Source: Chloroflexi bacterium RBG_16_70_13 | Lineage (GTDB): Bacteria; Chloroflexota; Limnocylindria; Limnocylindrales; CSP1-4 | Length of the DNA stretch: 11,071 bases | NCBI GenBank assembly: GCA_001795245.1 | Contig: MGOD01000123.1 | Location: forward strand, 3,227 to 14,297 | Direction of reading: 5' to 3' | Shown here: piece by piece, positions 1 to 6,684 of the stretch | Position numbering within the stretch: the stretch's first letter is position 1 | How the letters are laid out: each line of letters begins with the position of its first letter | The notes under the pieces: model-generated | Databases searched by the model: none | The model's input: only the letters and a program-made list of their open reading frames with translations | What the model was told of the DNA's origin: nothing | Program-made: the position numbers and the translations under genes

Positions 1-1
1 G

Positions 2-103
2 TGGCTGCCGATACAGCGCGGCGAGGGCGCGGTCGCGGTCATGCGCTCGATCAAGGCCGCCCTCGACCCGCAGGGGATCCTCAACCCGGGGCGCGTGCTC
101 TAG
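2..103 (+). CDS. FAD-linked oxidase, C-terminal end only (5' truncated by window edge)
   Basis: Only the last 33 codons are inside the window, read in frame from base 2 to the TAG at 101-103. The visible tail contains RGEGAVAVMRSIKAALDP followed by the ending GILNPGRVL. This is the characteristic C-terminus of the vanillyl-alcohol-oxidase-type FAD oxidases (GlcD / D-lactate dehydrogenase / alkyl-DHAP synthase group), where a GxG...MRxIKxALDPxGILNPGK/RxL segment closes the FAD-linked oxidase C-terminal domain. Such enzymes oxidise 2-hydroxy acids or related substrates with FAD. Family assignment rests on this tail only, so the substrate cannot be told; glycolate, lactate and alkyl-DHAP type members share the ending. 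The next gene on the same strand is almost 600 bases away, so it probably closes its own transcription unit. Confidence 0.8.
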   Translation, partial: WLPIQRGEGAVAVMRSIKAALDPQGILNPGRVL

Positions 104-151
104 ACCAGGCGAGATTCCCGGGCACGTCGTCGATGGGTTCAGGCGCCCGGC

Positions 152-197
152 GCCGCATCGGTCAGGGCTCTGCCCGTTGCCGCATCGGTCAGGGCTC
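152..197. repeat. 19-bp direct repeat, two copies, 27-bp period
   Basis: The 19-mer GCCGCATCGGTCAGGGCTC occurs at 152-170 and again, without mismatch, at 179-197. The 8-base spacer (171-178) reads TGCCCGTT. It lies about 50 bases after the stop of the FAD-linked oxidase and runs straight into a C-rich tract. Function unknown; a transcription-end structure, a replication-slippage product or a fragment of a dispersed intergenic repeat are all possible. Confidence 0.75.
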
Positions 198-198
198 G

Positions 199-245
199 CT
201 CCGCCCGCTCCGCCCGCCCCCGCCCGCTCCGCCCGCCCCTGCCGG
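199..245. repeat. C-rich low-complexity tract of CCGCCCG-like units
   Basis: Nearly the whole stretch is built from irregular CTCCGCCCG and CCCGCCC units, so the plus strand is strongly C-rich and the minus strand G-rich. Such strand-asymmetric tracts slip easily in replication and could form G-rich structures on the complementary strand. It sits between two transcription units with no coding evidence. Confidence 0.6.
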
Positions 246-695
246 CTTCGCCCGTCCCGCCGGCCTGATGCGGCTGGCTCATGGGAATGGCGACAGATGA
301 GCGTGGCCCAGCGCGATTCCAGTCGAATCAACGAGTTGACGAAGCTCGGCCGACCGTGGATGCGCGCCGATCCATGAACGAGGCGCATCAGCGGGCTCGA
401 TGCTCTCGTCAACCACGGCTTCGTGAACCGCACCTGGCTCGGTCGGCGGCCGGACCACCGTCGGCGGGCCCGCCGCGCGCTCGGTCATGTACGGCCCCGG
501 ATCGTGGTGCCACCGCGGTCAACACGATCGGGGAGCGCAGGTGAGCGGGGCCGTCGTGCCACGGCAGTCGGCCCGATTCATCCGATCCGACACTGGCCGC
601 GCATGACCACCCGAACGGCCCGTGGAGGAGTCGCGACACCGCGAGCCGGACGTCCCCAAGACCCAACGGATACAGAAGGGAACAAGACCCCAGCC

Positions 696-1889
696 ATGCG
701 CACCATCAGCAAGCTCGCCACGTTGGGGGCCGCGATGACGGTCCTCACCATCGGCGCGGCGCCGCTCCTCACGAGCGCGGCCGACCACCTCGACGCGCCC
801 GCCCTCGGCGGGACCACCGCGGCCGGGATGATCGCCCCGCACTCGGAGCACGGCGACCGCGACATCAACGACCTCTACGTCTTCGAGGCGCCCGCCGACC
901 CCGGTCGGACGGCGATCGCCATGACGGTCAACCCGGCGATCAACCTCTTCGGGGGCGACTTCGGGACGAACGTCCGGTACGTGATCAACATCGACACGAA
1001 CGGCGACAACGTCCAGGACCGCGCCTATGTCGCGACGTTCGCCGACGACGGTTCCGGCGATCTGAAGTTCAAGCTGTCGCTCTACGAGGGGGCCAAGGCC
1101 CGCTCGCTCAACGGCGGCCGGACGGTGGCCCAGGGCCACGCCAACGACGGCGTCAAGGCCGTCGGCGGCAACGACGTCTGGGCCTGGGCGGGCGTCCGCT
1201 CCGACCCGTTCTTCTTCGACCTCACCGGGTTCATCGGCACGACGACCTTCCTCACGACCGGCACGGCCGTGGGTGGCGACGCGCTCGGCAACGACCCGAC
1301 CGACTTCTTCGCGAACCTGAACACGAACGCGATCGTCCTGTCGATCCCGAACGGCCAGCTGCCCGACACGATCGGCGTCTGGGCGACCACGAGCTGGTAC
1401 GACGGCACGACCTGGCAGGCGGCCGACCAGATGGGCCGCCCTGCGATCAACACCGTGTTCAACCCGACCGCGGACAAGAACGCCTTCAACGTGACCGCGC
1501 CCTCGGCCCAGGCCACGGCGATGGGCGGCAAGTTCCGGACGAACGTGATCAACGGACTCCAGTTCTTCTCCGGCCTCGACAGCGAGGGCGCGTACTCGAA
1601 CGACCAGGCCGGCTTCCTGGCCAGCGTCCTCATCCCCGACGTCCTCGTCTACAGCCGGACGAACGCCCTCGGCCTGCCCGCGCCGCTCAACGGCCGGGCG
1701 CTCGCCGACGACGTCATCGACGTCGAGCTCATCGTCACCACCGGTGGCGACCCGCTCAACCTCTTCGGCGCCGACGGCCTGACCGGCCTCGGCCCGGATC
1801 GCGATGCCTCCGCTGCCGTGAACGGCGACGGGGTGGGCCCGCACACGGACTACCTCGCCTCCTTCCCGTACCTCGGCGTCCCGCATTGA
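696..1889 (+). CDS. Secreted DUF4331 domain protein
   Basis: Predicted 397-residue exported protein of unknown biochemical function. The ATG at 696 is chosen because it opens directly on a Sec-type signal peptide (MRTISK, then a hydrophobic segment at about residues 7-25, cleavage likely near the SAAD at 27-30). The same frame is open further upstream but that extension looks non-coding. DUF4331 hallmarks are present in order: DHLDAP at 30-35 immediately after the signal peptide, DINDLYVF at 56-63, an aspartate-rich DTNGDNVQD at 100-108 that resembles a calcium loop, QMGRPAINTVF at 245-255, and GRALADDVIDVEL at 333-345. Length is ordinary for a compact family member. A purine-rich AGAAGGG at 674-680 is the only Shine-Dalgarno candidate and lies far (15 bases) from the ATG. 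A strong hairpin follows the stop; the next gene is a TPR protein, a pairing I recall as recurrent for this family. Confidence 0.9.
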   Translation: MRTISKLATLGAAMTVLTIGAAPLLTSAADHLDAPALGGTTAAGMIAPHSEHGDRDINDLYVFEAPADPGRTAIAMTVNPAINLFGGDFGTNVRYVINIDTNGDNVQDRAYVATFADDGSGDLKFKLSLYEGAKARSLNGGRTVAQGHANDGVKAVGGNDVWAWAGVRSDPFFFDLTGFIGTTTFLTTGTAVGGDALGNDPTDFFANLNTNAIVLSIPNGQLPDTIGVWATTSWYDGTTWQAADQMGRPAINTVFNPTADKNAFNVTAPSAQATAMGGKFRTNVINGLQFFSGLDSEGAYSNDQAGFLASVLIPDVLVYSRTNALGLPAPLNGRALADDVIDVELIVTTGGDPLNLFGADGLTGLGPDRDASAAVNGDGVGPHTDYLASFPYLGVPH

Positions 1890-1892
1890 CCC

Positions 1893-1936
1893 GCAGGGCT
1901 GGAGCGTGCTCGTGGGGGGCCGCGCTCCAGCCCTGC
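1893..1936 (+). terminator. Strong 14-bp stem hairpin after the DUF4331 gene
   Basis: The arms GCAGGGCTGGAGCG (1893-1906) and CGCTCCAGCCCTGC (1923-1936) are perfectly complementary, with a 16-base loop. The stem starts 4 bases after the TGA at 1887-1889. It is followed by CTTCCTCTC rather than a clean T-run, which is common for terminators in very GC-rich genomes. The TPR gene starts at 1990, 53 bases downstream, so the hairpin either separates the two genes or lowers read-through into the second; it could also protect the 3' end of the DUF4331 mRNA. Confidence 0.75.
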
Positions 1937-1989
1937 CTTCCTCTCGTCGACGACCATCCATCGAACCCACCGAGACCCGGAGCCGCCAC

Positions 1990-2259
1990 GTGACCGCGAT
2001 CTCGCTCCGCAGCCGGCGACCTCGAGCCCTCGGCTTCCTCGCCTCCGCACTCTTCATTGCCGCCGGCACCGTCCTCGCCGGCTGGTCCGGCCTCGGGACC
2101 GTGACGGCCCCGCCGGCCAACCCGGACCCGGCCGGCCGGCCGGGGGAACCGGCGGGATCGTCGACCAGGTGCCTGTGCCCATCCCGGGCGCCGGCACCGC
2201 CTCGCTGCCGGCCGGGTCGCTGGCCCAGCTGGACCACAACATCGCCGCCTGGACGTTGA
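1990..2259 (+). pseudogene. Signal-peptide 5' part of the TPR gene, cut off by a frameshift
   Basis: A GTG at 1990 is preceded by CGGAG at 1978-1982 with 7-base spacing, a good Shine-Dalgarno. Its frame encodes VTAISLRSRRPRALGF and then a hydrophobic stretch (LASALFIAAGTVLAGW), a typical signal peptide or membrane anchor, followed by a proline-rich linker APPANPDPAGRP. At the GCCG run (2131-2142) the frame departs from that of the downstream TPR gene and ends at the TGA at 2257-2259. In the second repeat copy the same run has four units instead of three; adding one GCCG here would join this start to the TPR body without any stop. So I read it as the true N-terminus of the TPR protein, separated by a 4-base deletion (real mutation, phase-variable slippage or assembly error). 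Confidence 0.7.
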
Positions 2260-2432
2260 ACCTCGAGGCGAACCCGGACCCGGCCGGCCGGCCGGCCGGG
2301 GGAACCGGCGGGATCGTCGACCAGGTGCCTGTGCCCATCCCGGGCGCCGGCACCGCCTCGCTGCCGGCCGGGTCGCTGGCCCAGCTGGACCACAACATCG
2401 CCGCCTGGACGTTGAACCTCGAGGCGAACCCG
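2119..2432. repeat. Perfect tandem duplication (~156-bp unit) with a variable GCCG run
   Basis: Copy A begins at 2119 (AACCCGGACCC) and copy B at 2271 with the same bases; the matching tract of copy B ends at 2432. From the AACC at 2147 (copy A) and 2303 (copy B) onward every base is identical for 130 bases, ending at AACCCG, which is also the junction microhomology. The only difference is the GCCG run: three units at 2131-2142 and four at 2283-2298. With four units the repeat is 156 bp, exactly 52 codons. Complete identity, even at wobble positions, indicates a very recent event or an assembly artefact. Confidence 0.9.
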
Positions 2433-3605
2433 CTCGACTTCATCTCGGCCACGAACCTGTCGACGCTCTACCACGCCCGGGCCCGCCTGACGGCCGATCT
2501 CGCCGACCACGAGCGCGCCCTCGAGGCCGCTCGCGTGGCGATGGCGATCGCGCCGACCCAGCCGGGCGCCCGGCTCCTGGAAGCCTCCATCCTCCTCTCG
2601 CTCCACGACTTCCGGGCGGCGTTGGCGGCGGCCGACGCCCTCTATCGCGAGGACCCGACCCAGCTCGGCGCGCTCGCGACCCGGGCGGACGCGGAGATCG
2701 AGCTCGGCGACCTTGAGGCCGCGCGTCGGGACCTCGACGTCCTTGCCGACGCCACCGGCGGACCGGCCGTCGACGTCCGGCTCGCCCGGCTGGCCGCCGT
2801 GTCGGGCGACCTCGACGGCGCCTTCGACCTGGCCCGCCGGGCCCGCGCCGCCGCGATCGCCGACGGCGTCGACGCCGCGTTCTACGAGTACGCGCTGGCC
2901 GAGTACGCCAGGATCGCCGGCGATGCCGCCCCGGCACGGGCTGGCTACGAGGCCGCCCTGGCGGCCCGCTCGACCGACCTCGGCGCACTCCTCGGGCTCG
3001 CCCGCGTCCAGGCCTTCGACGGCGAGGTCGATGCCGCCATCGCCACCCTCGAATCGGCGGTCGCGATCGCGCCGACGCCGGAGGCCGAGGCGCTCCTCGG
3101 CGACCTCCTGACGATCAGGGCGGCCGATCCGGCGCGCTCGGACACCGAGCGCGCCGCCGACGCCCGGGCGGCCGCGACCGCCCTCGGGACGGTCCGCCTG
3201 ACGCGGAAACTGTCGGTCCTCGCCGGCGCCGTCTACGACCGCCAGCTCATCCTCTTCGACCTCGACCACGGGACGGCCACGGTCGAGACGCTCGTGGCCG
3301 CGCGGGCGGCCCTGGCGGCCAGGCCGGATGCCGCCGGCCACGACACGGTGGCCTGGGCGCTCCACCGGCTCGGGCGGGACGACGAGGCCTGGATCGAGAG
3401 CCTGGCGGCCCGGGCGTCGGGTGCTGCGGACGCCCGGACCCTTGCCCACGCCGGGGCGATCGCCGCGGCGCTCGGCGACCTGCGCACCGCCCGGGAGCTG
3501 CTGGCCCGGGCCCTCGCACTGGGTCCTGCCCTCGAACCAATCGAGCGGGCCGAGGCGGATACGGTCCTTGGCCGGGTTGACAGCGCTTCGACGGCGCCGG
3601 GATGA
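2169..3605 (+). CDS. TPR-repeat protein, DUF4331-associated type (5' end frameshifted)
   Basis: The intact frame from GTG 2169 encodes 478 residues, but this start has no clear Shine-Dalgarno and lies inside the repeat; the natural start is probably GTG 1990 in another frame (see the separate entry). Residues 1-88 contain the tandem duplicated segment (LAQLDHNIAAWTLNLEANP occurs twice, at about 18-36 and 70-88). From DFISATNLSTLYHARARL (90-107) onward it is an all-helical solenoid of TPR-like units rich in alanine: ERALEAARVAMAIAPTQP (115-132), ILLSLHDFRAALAAADALYREDP (141-163), GDLEAARRDLDVL (180-192), VDAAIATLESAVAIAPTPEA (287-306), and a last unit DTVAWALHRLGRDDEAW (392-408). TPR arrays act as protein-interaction scaffolds; no catalytic motif is seen. 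Position just after a secreted DUF4331 gene, plus the out-of-frame signal peptide, suggests both act outside the membrane. The partner and substrate are unknown. Confidence 0.8.
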   Translation: MPVPIPGAGTASLPAGSLAQLDHNIAAWTLNLEANPDPAGRPAGGTGGIVDQVPVPIPGAGTASLPAGSLAQLDHNIAAWTLNLEANPLDFISATNLSTLYHARARLTADLADHERALEAARVAMAIAPTQPGARLLEASILLSLHDFRAALAAADALYREDPTQLGALATRADAEIELGDLEAARRDLDVLADATGGPAVDVRLARLAAVSGDLDGAFDLARRARAAAIADGVDAAFYEYALAEYARIAGDAAPARAGYEAALAARSTDLGALLGLARVQAFDGEVDAAIATLESAVAIAPTPEAEALLGDLLTIRAADPARSDTERAADARAAATALGTVRLTRKLSVLAGAVYDRQLILFDLDHGTATVETLVAARAALAARPDAAGHDTVAWALHRLGRDDEAWIESLAARASGAADARTLAHAGAIAAALGDLRTARELLARALALGPALEPIERAEADTVLGRVDSASTAPG

Positions 3606-3610
3606 TGCCC

Positions 3611-3682
3611 CGCCGTGCGCGCGTCCGGCTCATCGCCGTGCGCATCGCCGGGAGCCACGGGCGGACTCGCCTGAGCCACGGG
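3611..3682 (+). promoter_or_regulatory. Paired 10-bp direct repeats in the regulator leader
   Basis: The 82-base gap before the regulator gene holds two sets of exact 10-mers. CGCCGTGCGC occurs at 3611-3620 and 3634-3643, 23 bases apart. GAGCCACGGG occurs at 3652-3661 and 3673-3682, 21 bases apart, about two helical turns. The last copy overlaps the G-rich ribosome binding region of the regulator. SorC-family repressors often control their own gene, so this is a candidate operator, by inference only; GC-rich sequence makes some chance repetition likely. Confidence 0.3.
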
Positions 3683-3687
3683 GGGAG

Positions 3688-4623
3688 ATGCGCGACACCG
3701 ACACGCTCGTACGGATCAGCCGCCTGTATTACGAGCTGGGCGAGACGCAGGAGCGGATCGCCGAGCTCGTCGGCCTCACCCGGCCCCAGGTGTCGCGCCT
3801 TCTCAAACTCGCCCGCGAACGGGGCATTGTCGACATCCGCGTCCGCGACGGCAGCGGGACGCCGACGATAGCCCCGGTCCTGCAGGAGCGGTTCGGGCTC
3901 CGCGAGGTCCATCTCGCCCCGGCGGTCTCGGGCCCGGAGGACATCCTCCGGCGGAGCGTCGGGCGCCTGACCGCGCGCGTGCTCCGGACCCACCTCCGGG
4001 ACGGCGTGGTGCTGGGCGTGTCGGACGGTGCCCAGATGTCGGCCCTCGCGGACGCGCTGCCCGAGGCTCCCGAGTCGATCGCCGCGATCGTCGTGCCCCT
4101 CGGGGGCGGCTGGTGGTTCGGCGGCGGTCGAGAGGAGCCGTTCCGGCGGGTCGCCCAGGCCTTCGGAGCGACGGCCGTGAGCCTCTACGCGCCGGCCATC
4201 GTGCCCGATGCCGCCACCCGGGCGGGCCTCGACGCGCACCCCACGATCAGCAACGTCCGCGCCCTGTGGGCTCGACTGGACGTGGCCGTCTTCGGGATCG
4301 GCCACCGCGTCTGGACCTCGGAGACGTTCGGCGACGAAGCCATGGCCGACCTCGACGCCGCCGGCGCCGTCGGCGAGATCGTCGTTCAGCCGTTCGATGT
4401 CGGCGGCCGGTTCATCGGCGAGCACCTCCGGGATCGGGTCATCGCCGTGGACGCCGAGGCCCTGGCCCGCGTCCCGACCACGATCGCCGTCGCCGCCGGG
4501 GTGTCGAAGGTCATCCCGATGCTCGGCGCCCTCCGGACCGGGCTCATCAAGGTCCTCGTCACCGACGTCGCGACGGCCGAGGCGGTCGTCGAGGCGGATG
4601 AGGGGACCTCGCCCCGCAGCTGA
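3688..4623 (+). CDS. SorC/DeoR-type sugar-binding transcriptional regulator
   Basis: A 311-residue DNA-binding regulator with an effector domain related to sugar-phosphate isomerases. The N-terminus LVRISRLYYELGETQERIAE, followed by LVGLTRPQVSRLLKLARERG (about 7-46), is the typical helix-turn-helix of this family, with recognition helix TRPQVSRLLKLA. The rest matches the sugar-binding domain: LGVSDGAQMSALADAL (109-124), the AVFGIG strand (200-205), GAVGEIVVQPFDVGGR (226-241) and the C-terminal block AAGVSKVIPMLGALRTGLIK (269-288) then VLVTDVATA. The length is normal. The ATG at 3688 is chosen because the helix-turn-helix begins right after it and no in-frame alternative lies between it and the preceding stop; the G-rich Shine-Dalgarno (3681-3687) touches the start codon, an unusually short spacing. 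The ligand is unknown: no sugar kinase, transporter or isomerase lies in the window, so its targets may be outside it, or may be the purine genes. Confidence 0.9.
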   Translation: MRDTDTLVRISRLYYELGETQERIAELVGLTRPQVSRLLKLARERGIVDIRVRDGSGTPTIAPVLQERFGLREVHLAPAVSGPEDILRRSVGRLTARVLRTHLRDGVVLGVSDGAQMSALADALPEAPESIAAIVVPLGGGWWFGGGREEPFRRVAQAFGATAVSLYAPAIVPDAATRAGLDAHPTISNVRALWARLDVAVFGIGHRVWTSETFGDEAMADLDAAGAVGEIVVQPFDVGGRFIGEHLRDRVIAVDAEALARVPTTIAVAAGVSKVIPMLGALRTGLIKVLVTDVATAEAVVEADEGTSPRS

Positions 4624-4755
4624 CGCCGAGCCGGCACCGGCCCACGCGTCCGTGGCTGCGACCAGGCTGTCGGATCGCCGAGCAGGAAAGGCCGGATTCA
4701 GGCAGAATATGGGGCCCCCGCCGTTGCGCGGTCACTCCCGTGCCCAGGAGCTCCA

Positions 4756-4959
4756 GTGAACGGACGCCCACTCTCCCTGACCCGCCCTTCCCTGCGCAAC
4801 GGTGAGCCCGAGCCGCTCCGCCACGTCATCGAGACGTATCGCCACAAGGACCAGCTCATCACCTGCGTCTGCGGCTGGCACGGGAGCTGCGCCACGAACG
4901 CGACCGGCGGCTCCGACTGGACGACCCACCTGAATCAGTTCCGTACCAAGAGAAAATAG
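4756..4959 (+). CDS. Small CxCGW-type cysteine/histidine protein, 67 residues
   Basis: A GTG at 4756 has a clean AGGAG at 4746-4750 with 5-base spacing, the best ribosome binding site in the window, which argues that this short frame is real. The protein is basic. The N-terminal half (RHVIETYRHKDQLITC) leads into CVCGWHG with Cys37, Cys39, His42 and Cys45, followed by Trp55 and His58 in DWTTHL. The C-x-C-G-W...W-x-x-H arrangement is one I recall from small, mostly uncharacterised actinobacterial and phage proteins, where it may hold a single zinc ion. No enzyme signature is present. It stands alone: 132 bases after the regulator stop, and its 3' neighbour is convergent. Function unknown; a small zinc-binding or nucleic-acid-associated protein is a guess. 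Confidence 0.75.
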   Translation: MNGRPLSLTRPSLRNGEPEPLRHVIETYRHKDQLITCVCGWHGSCATNATGGSDWTTHLNQFRTKRK

Positions 4960-4960
4960 A

Positions 4961-5086
4961 GCCGGCTGATCCGGCCGCATCGCCGCGTTGGCGGCTGCGC
5001 GGCTCGGCTCAAGCACCACCTGGTGCGCTCGCCTCGCCTGCTCGCCGCCGCCTTGCGCTGCAGCCAGCTGAGCCGGCATTTGCAGC
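4961..5086. other. Convergent intergenic gap with several short hairpins
   Basis: The gap between the small protein (ends 4959) and guanine deaminase (minus strand, ends 5102) must stop transcription from both sides. Visible structures are GCCGG/CCGGC with a 5-base loop at 4961-4975, a palindrome GCACCACCTGGTGC around 5011-5024, and GCTGCA (5057-5062) pairing with TGCAGC (5081-5086). Each is only 5-6 bp and none has a T-run, so no single terminator can be named. Confidence 0.35.
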
Positions 5087-5101
5087 TACATCAGCCAGGC
5101 A

Positions 5102-6574
5102 TCAGCCCACCGCGCCCGGCCCGTCGAGTCGCCGGCCCCTGACCCACGCCCCCCGGACCATGTCGGGGTGGGGCCGGAAGATGAGGCGGCTGGCGATCTC
5201 GGTTGGATCGTCGCCGCTGCCGTACACGCCTCCGGAGTGAGCGTGGCCGGGCGACGCCCGGACAGACCCTTCGAGCTCGAGGTCGACGTGCCGCACCGGC
5301 GCCGTCAGCCCGGCGTCGACGGCGATGAGGTCCGCCTCCTTGCCGGCCTCGAGCGACCCGATCACTTCGCCGAGCCCGAGCGCCCGCGCCCCGTCGAGCG
5401 TCCCCAGCCGGATCCAGTCGAGCGGGCCGAGAACCGGGTGACGGTCGCCGACGAGGATCCGGCGGGCGTTCTGGGCGTAGGCCCCGACGCGCATGACCGA
5501 GAAGATCGAGGGGTCGGGGCCGCCGGCGACGTCCGTGCCGAGCCCGACCCGAAGGCCGGCCTCGAGGAACCGCCCGAGAGGCATGACGCCCGACGCGAGG
5601 AAGAGGTTGGACGCCGGGCAGTGGGCGACGCGGGTGCCGGTCTCGACGAGGCGGCCCAGCTCGCGGTCGGAGAGGTGGACGGCGTGGGCCAGGATCGTCC
5701 GCTCGCCGAGCCCGCCGGCGCGATCGTAGACATCGACGTAGTCGAGGGCGTCCGGGAACAGGCGCCCGACCTCGGCGATCTCGCCGGGGTCCTCCGAGAC
5801 GTGCGTCTGCCACCAGGCCCCGGTCCTGGCGGCCAGCGCCGCGGAGGCGGCGAGCAGCTCCGCCGTGCACGAGACCGCGAACCGCGGGGTCACGGCGTAG
5901 CCCAGGCGGCCGTCGTCGGCGCCGTGCCAGCGCCGGCAGAGGTCCTCCGATTCCCGGACCGACCGATCGATGATCGTCGACCGCTCGATCCGCTCGTCGT
6001 AGGTGATCCGGTCCATCATCACCTTGCCCAGGATCGCCCGGATGCCGTGCGCCTCGGCGGCCCGGAAGGCGCCCTCCATCGAGGCCTCGAACACCGCGCC
6101 GTAGGCCAGGACGGTCGTCGTCCCGACCGAGGCGAGGGTCCGGAAAGCGGCCGGTGCCAGCTCGGCTGCGGCCGCGGCGTCGTCGAAGCGGCGCTCGAGC
6201 GGGAAGATGTAGCGCTCCAGCCAGGTCAGGAGATCAAGCCCCGCCCCCAGGCCGGCGTTCGGCAGCTGGGGCAGGTGGGCGTGGAGATCGACCATGCCCG
6301 GCATGAGGACGAGCGGCCGCAGGTCGATCTCGGGCGTGGGCGGGGAGGTGAGCGCGGCGGTGGCGGGATCCGGCGCCGGCCGCAGGCCCGCCGGGCCGAC
6401 CCAGGCGATCCTGCCGCTCGCATCGACCTCGAGGATTCCGTCGCGGTGGAAGGCCGTGGCGCCGGCCTCGGTCGGCGTCAGGATCCGGGCCCGCAGGACG
6501 AAGGGCGGTCGATCGGGCAGCGCCGGGTGGTCGATCGGGCTCGGGGACGCGCTCACGGTCGGCGATGCTAGCAC
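5102..6574 (-). CDS. guaD: Guanine deaminase
   Basis: Hydrolyses guanine to xanthine and ammonia in the cytoplasm; 490 residues, slightly longer than usual through a proline-rich N-terminus. It follows the family closely: DLHAHLPQ (97-103) with metal ligands His98 and His100, LTWLERYIFPLERRF (116-130) after the metal motif, VGTTTVLAYG, ILGKVMMD (181-188), VTPRFAVSC (228-236) with the guanine-contacting Arg231, QTHVSE (256-261) with His258 and catalytic Glu261, LAHAVHLSD (295-303) with His297, AHCPASNLFLASG and LGTDVAGG (345-352) with Asp348. These match the human enzyme block by block. The start is uncertain: GTG 6574 has GGGAGGG 11 bases upstream on its strand, while GTG 6556 has no Shine-Dalgarno but a TAGCAT box 8 bases upstream that would suit a leaderless start. 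It is divergent from the deacylase-like gene and lies near xanthine dehydrogenase, which uses its product. Confidence 0.93.
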   Translation of the reverse strand: MLASPTVSASPSPIDHPALPDRPPFVLRARILTPTEAGATAFHRDGILEVDASGRIAWVGPAGLRPAPDPATAALTSPPTPEIDLRPLVLMPGMVDLHAHLPQLPNAGLGAGLDLLTWLERYIFPLERRFDDAAAAAELAPAAFRTLASVGTTTVLAYGAVFEASMEGAFRAAEAHGIRAILGKVMMDRITYDERIERSTIIDRSVRESEDLCRRWHGADDGRLGYAVTPRFAVSCTAELLAASAALAARTGAWWQTHVSEDPGEIAEVGRLFPDALDYVDVYDRAGGLGERTILAHAVHLSDRELGRLVETGTRVAHCPASNLFLASGVMPLGRFLEAGLRVGLGTDVAGGPDPSIFSVMRVGAYAQNARRILVGDRHPVLGPLDWIRLGTLDGARALGLGEVIGSLEAGKEADLIAVDAGLTAPVRHVDLELEGSVRASPGHAHSGGVYGSGDDPTEIASRLIFRPHPDMVRGAWVRGRRLDGPGAVG

Positions 6575-6684
6575 GGGGTCGCCGGCCCTCCCGCGGCGGT
6601 CGGGTTCCCCGGCGGTCGCTCCATGGGCTTCGCGGGTGCGGCCGCGCGTTGGCGGGCCTCCGGCGGTCCTGCCAAGATGCCCAC
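6575..6684. promoter_or_regulatory. Divergent promoter region with three CGGCGGTC octamers
   Basis: These 110 bases separate the oppositely oriented guanine deaminase and deacylase-like genes and must hold both promoters. The octamer CGGCGGTC occurs three times on the plus strand, at 6594-6601, 6610-6617 and 6661-6668; the second and third also share the preceding C. They could be sites for a common regulator, but in sequence this GC-rich the repetition may be chance. Neither side shows a consensus -35. Confidence 0.4.

Larger units (their letters stand above)
104..695. other. 592-base stretch without a supportable gene
   Basis: No reading frame here shows a recognisable domain or a good ribosome binding site. 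It contains a 19-bp direct repeat (152-170 and 179-197), then a C-rich low-complexity tract of CCGCCCG-like units (about 199-245). From about 280 to 690 the sequence is less repetitive and must hold the promoter of the DUF4331 gene. An open frame runs in phase into the DUF4331 gene from 423, with an in-frame ATG at 603, but its translation is arginine- and proline-rich, has no domain, and would put the signal peptide internally. Short hairpins are visible (for example TCGCG/CGCGA at 631-644), none convincing. I could not find a good -35/-10 pair. Confidence 0.6.

Noticed and set aside
281..544. Small plus-strand open frame and a 26-codon frame near 297 in the left intergenic region
   Set aside because: They have no domain, no convincing ribosome binding site and overlapping frames of similar quality, so I see no evidence of coding.
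423..695. N-terminal extension of the DUF4331 protein, including an ATG at 603
   Set aside because: It would place the signal peptide internally, and the added sequence is low-complexity and basic.
2119..2432. Two tandem repeat copies considered as the start of a CRISPR or other repeat array
   Set aside because: There are only two copies, back to back with no spacers, lying inside a coding sequence; a simple tandem duplication explains them.
519..3449. A 976-codon open frame on the minus strand opposite the DUF4331 and TPR genes
   Set aside because: It is arginine-, glycine- and glutamate-rich with no domain. It is the usual antisense by-product of GC-rich codon use opposite genes with clear family matches.
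4640..4666. Short inverted repeat CCACG/CGTGG after the regulator gene as a terminator
   Set aside because: The stem is only 5 bp with no T-run; stems this short are expected often at this GC content.
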